DNA of 10,611 nucleotides from Candidatus Bathyarchaeota archaeon (GTDB lineage: Archaea > Thermoproteota > Bathyarchaeia > Bathyarchaeales > WAQA01). This document shows positions 5,930-10,611 of this stretch, one piece after another (the first letter of the stretch is position 1; each line of letters begins with the position of its first letter). The position numbers were made by a program, and so were the translations under genes. The notes below the pieces were generated by a model. The model did no database searches. It was not told the origin of the DNA and was given only the letters and a program-made list of their open reading frames with translations. The stretch covers positions 1-10,611 of the forward strand of contig WAQA01000248.1 of assembly GCA_015520475.1 (NCBI GenBank). The letters are read 5' to 3'.

Positions 5930-6925
5930 TCAGAACAGTCTCTTCAAATCCTCATAAATCTGTGAGCAACATAAAGGTGAGAATGATATCTCCAGATTCA
6001 TCGATTCAGCCTCTTCTATAGCTTCTCTAGCTGGGAAGGCTATCGCGTTTACCCCGGCTCTAACAGCTAACAAGTCCGTCTTTACTCTATGCTGTCCTTT
6101 AGGCCTGGCGCATCCTAAGGCTATTGGCACATCTGGCATCATAAACCTTGCATGAACCAATATGTTCGCTACGGATGTAGGTGATGGAGGTTGAACATTC
6201 TCCATTGGGGTTCCCTTTATAGGGAAGAAGATTATTAGGATGAGGGCTGGAGGAGAAAACTTAGAGATCATTCTTAACGCGTTCAGCTCACCTACGATCC
6301 TTCCATAGTGCAGTCCGATTAGCACGTGAGGTACGAAGGGAACTCCAGATCTGCTTAAGGCCTCCAACGATCTCTCATACTCCACTGACGAAGCATTCAG
6401 ATTGTATATCTCTCTTATTGTACTGTCGGATCCTATTATGTCGATGAGAACAGCATCTACTCCAGCTTCTCTTAATCTCTCAGCTGTTTCAAGGTTTATG
6501 AGGCCTGTATGTACTACAACCTTCAAACCTATTCTACTCTTTACTTCAGCTATAGCGTCTATGAATCTGTTTATTGGAACTGAACCTGAGGGTAAGCATC
6601 CTCCACTTAATAAACAGCCAACTCCCCCCTTCTCCTTAATTCTACGGCATATCCTAACCAGATCCTCTGGTGTTTGAGCAGGGATCATCGTGTTAAGTAT
6701 TCTTCCTCCGCAATGTTTACATCTAAGTGAACATGATGATCCAGTTATTGAGATAGATGGGAAAATTATGGGTGGGGCCTTAAAATATTTGCACCTGTAA
6801 TGTATGAAGCTTGGCATGTAGAATCGTATTTTCCTCCCTAGATTCTCCCAGCTTATCTCTCGGGCTTGAATAATCTTCTTTTGGAGGTCATCGGAGAATG
6901 AGTCGTCCCATCCATAAAGTGTCAA
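5930..6925 (-). CDS. Radical SAM protein, biotin synthase homologue type (COG1856-like)
   Basis: Binds a [4Fe-4S] cluster and S-adenosylmethionine to start radical chemistry. The cluster motif CSLRCKHC gives C65, C69 and C72. SGG (107-109) is the SAM-binding GGE-like segment, and alternating strands and helices (VVVHTGL, AVLIDIIGS, PHVLIGLHYG) fit the partial TIM barrel. Other conserved-looking parts are FPSISITGSSC, TMIPAQTPEDL, GCARPKG (C272) and LCCSQIYEDL (C319, C320), which could hold a second cluster. From memory, archaeal proteins of this type include subunits of the two-protein lipoyl synthase LipS1/LipS2, which inserts sulfur, but I cannot decide this from sequence alone. The start is TTG; an in-frame TAA lies two codons upstream and the next ATG is residue 37. 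No lipoate ligase or lipoyl-accepting protein is nearby. It converges on nadA and diverges from the lyase-like gene. Confidence 0.88.
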   Translation of the reverse strand: MTLYGWDDSFSDDLQKKIIQAREISWENLGRKIRFYMPSFIHYRCKYFKAPPIIFPSISITGSSCSLRCKHCGGRILNTMIPAQTPEDLVRICRRIKEKGGVGCLLSGGCLPSGSVPINRFIDAIAEVKSRIGLKVVVHTGLINLETAERLREAGVDAVLIDIIGSDSTIREIYNLNASSVEYERSLEALSRSGVPFVPHVLIGLHYGRIVGELNALRMISKFSPPALILIIFFPIKGTPMENVQPPSPTSVANILVHARFMMPDVPIALGCARPKGQHRVKTDLLAVRAGVNAIAFPAREAIEEAESMNLEISFSPLCCSQIYEDLKRLF

Positions 6926-6942
6926 TCTTTACACTACCCCTC

Positions 6943-6976
6943 AAATATATGCAAGTGAGACTCCTAATTTAACCTT
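6943..6976 (-). promoter_or_regulatory. Candidate promoter elements for the radical SAM gene
   Basis: Two minus-strand A/T elements are possible. TATATTT near 6943-6949 is about 22 bases before the TTG start and would give an almost leaderless transcript. TTAAATTA near 6969-6976 would place the start near 6946, leaving a leader with GAGGGG as ribosome binding site. The sequence does not decide between them. Confidence 0.35.
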
Positions 6977-7030
6977 TAATTCCTCTGTAGTTACGTCTGC
7001 ACGTCTATATCAAGTTATCCAGATCCATAA

Positions 7031-7047
7031 TTTAAGAATAGATATAT
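7031..7047 (+). promoter_or_regulatory. Candidate TATA region for the lyase-like gene
   Basis: TTTAAGAATA (7031-7040) followed by GATATAT is a plausible box A region. Transcription would start near 7058-7065, downstream of the GGAGGT at 7050-7055, which would favour translation from the ATG at 7105 with its own GGAG. A start further upstream would keep GGAGGT in the leader. Confidence 0.35.
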
Positions 7048-7066
7048 TAGGAGGTAGAGCCATCAG

Positions 7067-7081
7067 ATGATGACAATCTAA
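7067..7081 (+). other. Four-codon mini-ORF (MMTI) overlapping the lyase-like start
   Basis: ATG ATG ACA ATC TAA, with GGAGGT eleven bases upstream. Its TAA overlaps the ATG at 7081 by one base (TAATG), the geometry of translational coupling. It may feed ribosomes to the following gene or may be chance. Confidence 0.3.
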
Positions 7082-10000
7082 TGAGAGAACTGGAGAGGGG
7101 GTATATGTCAGATTTTAATTCTAGACTTGCAGCTCCTGCAAGTCAGAGGGATAATGAAGGAGTTGAGGTCTTCTGGGGTTTAAGTCTTATAAGGAAGCTT
7201 GTTTCTGACCGTGAAAATGTTGTTGTGTCGCCTGAAGCATTCTACCTGAATGGTTTTATCCATGATCTCTTCAGCGAATATAAGGAGTTCTCAGTTGTTA
7301 GAACCAAGCCTGGAGGTGTAATTCTAGCTTTTCCACGTGCAACTGGGCGATACTATCCTGCCTTCATCATGTATGATGCAGCGGATGATCCCAACCAGGT
7401 TGTCACGATATTCGTTAATGATGAGCGGAAAGGCGTAGCTGTAGCTAAGATGCATGACAATAGATCATACGTTTTCGTACTCTCCGAACCATGCGAGTTT
7501 GATTGGAAGACTCTCATAACTCTCATGACACCAAATGATCCGGGTGGAAGATACAGGATTGAGAAGATTCTCCTCTTGAAGAAGAAACCTCCTAAAATGG
7601 AAAGGAAGTTCCTATTCACTGATGTTAAGGCCGCTCCGATACGTTTCGGAGACAAAGTAGATGTCAGAGTTACATGGATCACGAATTGGGCTACTACTTC
7701 ACGGGTTGAGTATGGATTATCCGCCAAGTACGGCTATAGTGTAGAGGATAATGAGATACTTAACAATCACCGTGTGATACTTTCTGGTCTGGAGAGGGAT
7801 AGAACCTATCATTTTAGGCTTGTCGGTAGAACCCCTGAGGGCGTTGAGGTGATATCAGAAGATTACACATTCACTACGTCTCCAAAGAAACCATCTGGAA
7901 GGGGTGTCGAGAGGAAGAGTATCCCTCTCTATGTTAGGAATGAACTTGAATTTCCAAGGGAGGGGTGGCCTGTTACTTCTGGGATACCATTCCCCAAAGG
8001 GGTTCTCTTTTCTCCAGCAAATGTTCGAATCATAGATCCGGAGGGCGTTGAAGTTCCAGTGCAAACCTTGGCTCTTAGCTTCTGGGGTGATGGCAGCATA
8101 AGATGGCTCTTAATAGACTTTCAAGCAGACGTTAAGCCTCGAAGCACATCTGAGTATAGATTAGAGTTCGGATGGAAGGTTGTAAGGAAAGCTCAGCCCA
8201 GCCAGAGGATAACCCTAACTAGAAAGAAGAATCTCCTAGAAGTTAATACTGGACCTATGAAGATTCTTTTCGACTCTGAAAGGCCTGCCTTTCCATGTCA
8301 TGTATGGCTGGATCTTGACGGCGATGGGGAATTCTCCGGTTCTGAAAAGGTGATAAATGCGGGATCAATAGAGTTGATTGACGCTTATGGAAAGACATAC
8401 TCAAGCCTTAACGGTCCATGTAAGATTGAGGTTGAAGAGGCAGGTCCATTAAAGACTGTTATTAAGATTGTTGGTGAGCATAGAAGCAAGGATGGGAATA
8501 ATCTCTTCGCCTATGTGACGCGGGTAATCGCCTATGCAGGGAAGAGCTTCCTAAGAATCCTCCACACATACGAAAATAACAATCTGGACAGTCTCTTCAC
8601 TAGGATTAGAAGCCTTATCCTCAAAACTGGAGTGGCTGTGGAGAATCCTCTCTGCAAGATTTTAGGGGAGAAGGAAATATATGAGAGTAGTGGAGAGCCA
8701 CTCCTCTTTCAAAGGTTTGATGATGAATATATCATTGTAGATGATGGTTCGGTGAAGTCTAGAGGTGGAAAAGCCGATGGACTTATCAGCCTAAGCGATG
8801 AAAGATGTGGCTTAACAGTTGTTGTCCGCGATTTCTGGCAGAACTACCCGAAGACTCTAGGTGTTGAAGGGAATAATGTCATCGTTGGGATCTGCCCGCC
8901 CATACCGGAAAACCTCTATCCACCATCAAAGGAGCTTGAGGATAAACTTTACTATTATCTGCTTAACGGAGAATATAAGCTGAAGCAGGGAATCTCAAAG
9001 ACTCATGAGCTTCTATATTACTTCCATAAAGGATATCTTGAACCGATCTTCTTAAGGGGTCTCGCTAAACTCTTCCAGGAGCCCCTGTTAGCCACAGCAT
9101 CTCCGCAATGGTACTGTAAAAGTAAGGTATTTGGAGACTTAGCGGTCTCAGATGAGGTTAAATTCCCATATTACGAGAGGATGGTTGAGAAGGCCTTCGA
9201 AGAGTATATGAGAAGAAGAAGGGATGGAAAGGAGTATGGCATGCTTAACTTTGGGGATTGGTGGGGTGAACGTAGATTTAACTGGGGAAACATGGAGCTT
9301 GACACTCCGCATGCATTTATGATCCAATATATTCGAAGCGGCGACTTAAGGTTCTTTAAGGCTGCTGAAGAGGCTGCTCGACATTACATGGACATAGATA
9401 CATGCCACTACAACAGGGATAAAAAGATGGTTGGGATGGTCTATGCACATTGCCTCTGTCATGTCGGAGACTATTATCCAGATTATTATAGGAAGGAAGC
9501 TATTGCACGTGGCCTAAGCGAGGTCTCACATACATGGACTCAAGGATTACTTGACTATTACTTTCTAACAGGATATAGAAGGGCTTTTGAAACGGCGATA
9601 AAGATAGCTGAGAGATATGATCGTTACTACACAGTTAATTATGACTTTACGAACTGTCGAAATCCAGGCTGGCATCTAATATTGACTGTTCCCTTATATG
9701 AGGCTACTGGCGACGATTTCTATCTGAACGCGGCAAAAATAATTGTCCGTAGGGTTCTGGAGAGGCAGACACCTAACGTTGGAGGATGGCTACGTCAATT
9801 GGCGCCTGGCCATTGCCATTGCCTCCCCCGTCATCGTGGAAATGCGGCTTTCATGGTTGGGGTGCTGCTCTCAGGCCTAAAACTATATCACCAAGTTACT
9901 GGAGACAGAAGGGTTGCAGAATCAATTGTTAAAGCAGCAGAATTCATGATTAGAGATATGTGGGTTCCAGAAGAGAAGGCTTTCAGGTACACTTCATGTC

Positions 10001-10218
10001 CGAAATCTCACCTACAGAAGGGACTTAACCATATTAAACTGGAGGGAATATCATACGCCTATAGATTAAGCGGTAAAGAAATATTCAAAGAAGTGGTTCT
10101 CTCAGGTATAGAGGAGATTCCGGAGGATGTTGGGTTCGGAAAGACTCTCTCATCGATTATGCGAGTTGCACCATACATACTATACGACATCGAAAATTAC
10201 ATGATGGAAAAGAGATAA
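7081..10218 (+). CDS. Multidomain exo-rhamnogalacturonan lyase-like protein (PcRGLX/YetA, PL26-like)
   Basis: Probably acts on pectin-type or related acidic polysaccharides; the substrate is not shown by the sequence. Residues about 40-170 look like a beta-sandwich carbohydrate-binding domain (YYPAFIMYDAADDPNQVV, then a G-RYRI-KILLL end). Residues about 180-268 are a fibronectin type III domain (SRVEYGLSAKYGY, RTYHFRLVG). From about 280 the PcRGLX/YetA core begins: WPVTSGIPFPKGVL, the SFWGDGSIRWLLIDF segment, and DLDGDGEFSG (411-420), which resembles a calcium loop. An alpha/alpha-barrel region contains NFGDWWGERRFNWGNMELD (723-741), SHTWTQGLLDYYFLTGYRR and the Cys/His-rich PGHCHCLPRHRGN (909-921). 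At 1045 residues it exceeds the core family because of the added N-terminal domains. There is no signal peptide or membrane anchor, so it is apparently cytoplasmic. The ATG at 7105 (residue 9), with GGAG nine bases upstream, is an equally good start. Confidence 0.82.
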   Translation: MRELERGYMSDFNSRLAAPASQRDNEGVEVFWGLSLIRKLVSDRENVVVSPEAFYLNGFIHDLFSEYKEFSVVRTKPGGVILAFPRATGRYYPAFIMYDAADDPNQVVTIFVNDERKGVAVAKMHDNRSYVFVLSEPCEFDWKTLITLMTPNDPGGRYRIEKILLLKKKPPKMERKFLFTDVKAAPIRFGDKVDVRVTWITNWATTSRVEYGLSAKYGYSVEDNEILNNHRVILSGLERDRTYHFRLVGRTPEGVEVISEDYTFTTSPKKPSGRGVERKSIPLYVRNELEFPREGWPVTSGIPFPKGVLFSPANVRIIDPEGVEVPVQTLALSFWGDGSIRWLLIDFQADVKPRSTSEYRLEFGWKVVRKAQPSQRITLTRKKNLLEVNTGPMKILFDSERPAFPCHVWLDLDGDGEFSGSEKVINAGSIELIDAYGKTYSSLNGPCKIEVEEAGPLKTVIKIVGEHRSKDGNNLFAYVTRVIAYAGKSFLRILHTYENNNLDSLFTRIRSLILKTGVAVENPLCKILGEKEIYESSGEPLLFQRFDDEYIIVDDGSVKSRGGKADGLISLSDERCGLTVVVRDFWQNYPKTLGVEGNNVIVGICPPIPENLYPPSKELEDKLYYYLLNGEYKLKQGISKTHELLYYFHKGYLEPIFLRGLAKLFQEPLLATASPQWYCKSKVFGDLAVSDEVKFPYYERMVEKAFEEYMRRRRDGKEYGMLNFGDWWGERRFNWGNMELDTPHAFMIQYIRSGDLRFFKAAEEAARHYMDIDTCHYNRDKKMVGMVYAHCLCHVGDYYPDYYRKEAIARGLSEVSHTWTQGLLDYYFLTGYRRAFETAIKIAERYDRYYTVNYDFTNCRNPGWHLILTVPLYEATGDDFYLNAAKIIVRRVLERQTPNVGGWLRQLAPGHCHCLPRHRGNAAFMVGVLLSGLKLYHQVTGDRRVAESIVKAAEFMIRDMWVPEEKAFRYTSCPKSHLQKGLNHIKLEGISYAYRLSGKEIFKEVVLSGIEEIPEDVGFGKTLSSIMRVAPYILYDIENYMMEKR

Positions 10219-10588
10219 TCAGCACAAAGATATATTCGAATCCCCCTTAAGATTCCCTTGAGTAAAACGGTTAACTCCATCTTCTAAAATGTATGTTATT
10301 CACATTGTTTCAGCCGCTTCATCAGTTCTGTAACTCTCTCTAAAAAGGTTTTAAGTGATATTGAGATGATTAATTGATCCTGAAAGGTGAGTGTCTGTCA
10401 GGTAGTTCTTTTAAGTCACTGGAAACCCCTTAAAGGCTGGAGAGGAGAAGCTAGAGTTTTATCTAAATCCTCGCAAGGAGACCCCCATGCAAAGGCGTGT
10501 CGATGGATTGTGATAAACTTAAATGGTTTGACTTCAGTTTTCAAGATTGGATAGTCCTTTGGATAGGGAGTTGCCCGGAAGGGTGGAG
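10219..10588. other. Intergenic region after the lyase-like gene
   Basis: I see no convincing gene here. A weak hairpin GAATC/GATTC (10239-10255) follows the stop codon without a clear T run. CCTGA/TCAGG (10379-10402) is a second short inverted repeat. CTTAAAT near 10518-10524 could be a box A for a gene starting at the right edge. Short frames at 10487 (8 codons) and 10503 (29 codons) are not supported by good ribosome binding sites. Confidence 0.5.
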
Positions 10589-10611
10589 ATGATGAGTCTA
10601 AGGGGTGGCAG
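10589..10611 (+). CDS. Possible start of a further gene (cut by the right edge)
   Basis: ATGATGAGTCTAAGG begins directly after GGGTGGAG, a fair ribosome binding site for the second ATG (10592), and the frame stays open to the edge (MMSLRGG). A box A-like CTTAAAT lies about 65 bases upstream. Only seven codons are visible, so no family can be named. ATGATGA also equals a C box, so the start of a C/D box RNA cannot be excluded. Confidence 0.25.

Noticed and set aside
10487..10592. Short plus-strand frames starting at 10487 (8 codons) and 10503 (29 codons, stop overlapping the ATG at 10589).
   Set aside because: They are very short and resemble nothing I recognise. The 29-codon frame has no good ribosome binding site, and the stop-start overlap can arise by chance from ATGATGA.
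1..10611. CRISPR arrays, insertion sequences, integrases or attachment sites.
   Set aside because: I found no spaced direct repeats, transposase-like frames or tRNA-end duplications; tRNA-Cys has no repeated 3' fragment visible downstream.

Overview
The window is archaeal and most likely from a TACK-type lineage. A Bathyarchaeia-like organism is my best guess, but this is inference. The evidence is a B-family DNA polymerase that reads like the crenarchaeal PolB1 (Dpo1) type, an intact Sep-tRNA:Cys-tRNA synthase (SepCysS), AT-rich box A promoters, GGTGA/GGAG ribosome binding sites, and a cysteine tRNA with U73 and an encoded CCA end.

Layout. Positions 1-1690 (minus strand) hold the N-terminal two thirds of the polymerase, cut by the left edge. 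Positions 1691-2059 are a divergent intergenic region with a hairpin nested inside a longer inverted repeat and a strong plus-strand TATA box. tRNA-Cys(GCA) lies at 2060-2133. A tightly packed plus-strand cluster follows: a DUF169 protein with an extra C-terminal region, SepCysS (one-base overlap), a small CPSC thioredoxin-like protein with no standard start codon, and quinolinate synthase NadA. Positions 5703-5929 are a convergent intergenic region with terminator-like hairpins. A minus-strand radical SAM protein of the biotin-synthase-homologue type (COG1856-like) ends at 5930. Diverging from it is a 1045-residue carbohydrate-active protein with a carbohydrate-binding-like N-terminus, a fibronectin type III domain and an exo-rhamnogalacturonan-lyase-like (PcRGLX/YetA, PL26-like) core. 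The last 393 bases are mostly non-coding and may hold the start of another gene.

How the genes fit together. The central cluster has a cysteine and sulfur theme. tRNA-Cys is the RNA on which cysteine is made in the SepRS/SepCysS pathway, and SepCysS converts Sep-tRNA to Cys-tRNA through a cysteine persulfide relay. The CPSC protein is a plausible reductant or sulfur-handling partner, and NadA is a [4Fe-4S] enzyme that needs cysteine-derived sulfur. The DUF169 protein, overlapping SepCysS and carrying six cysteines in suggestive positions, is the least understood member and the best candidate for an undescribed component. SepRS is not in the window. The radical SAM enzyme also needs Fe-S clusters. 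The large lyase-like protein appears to belong to a separate function, breakdown of plant-type polysaccharides.
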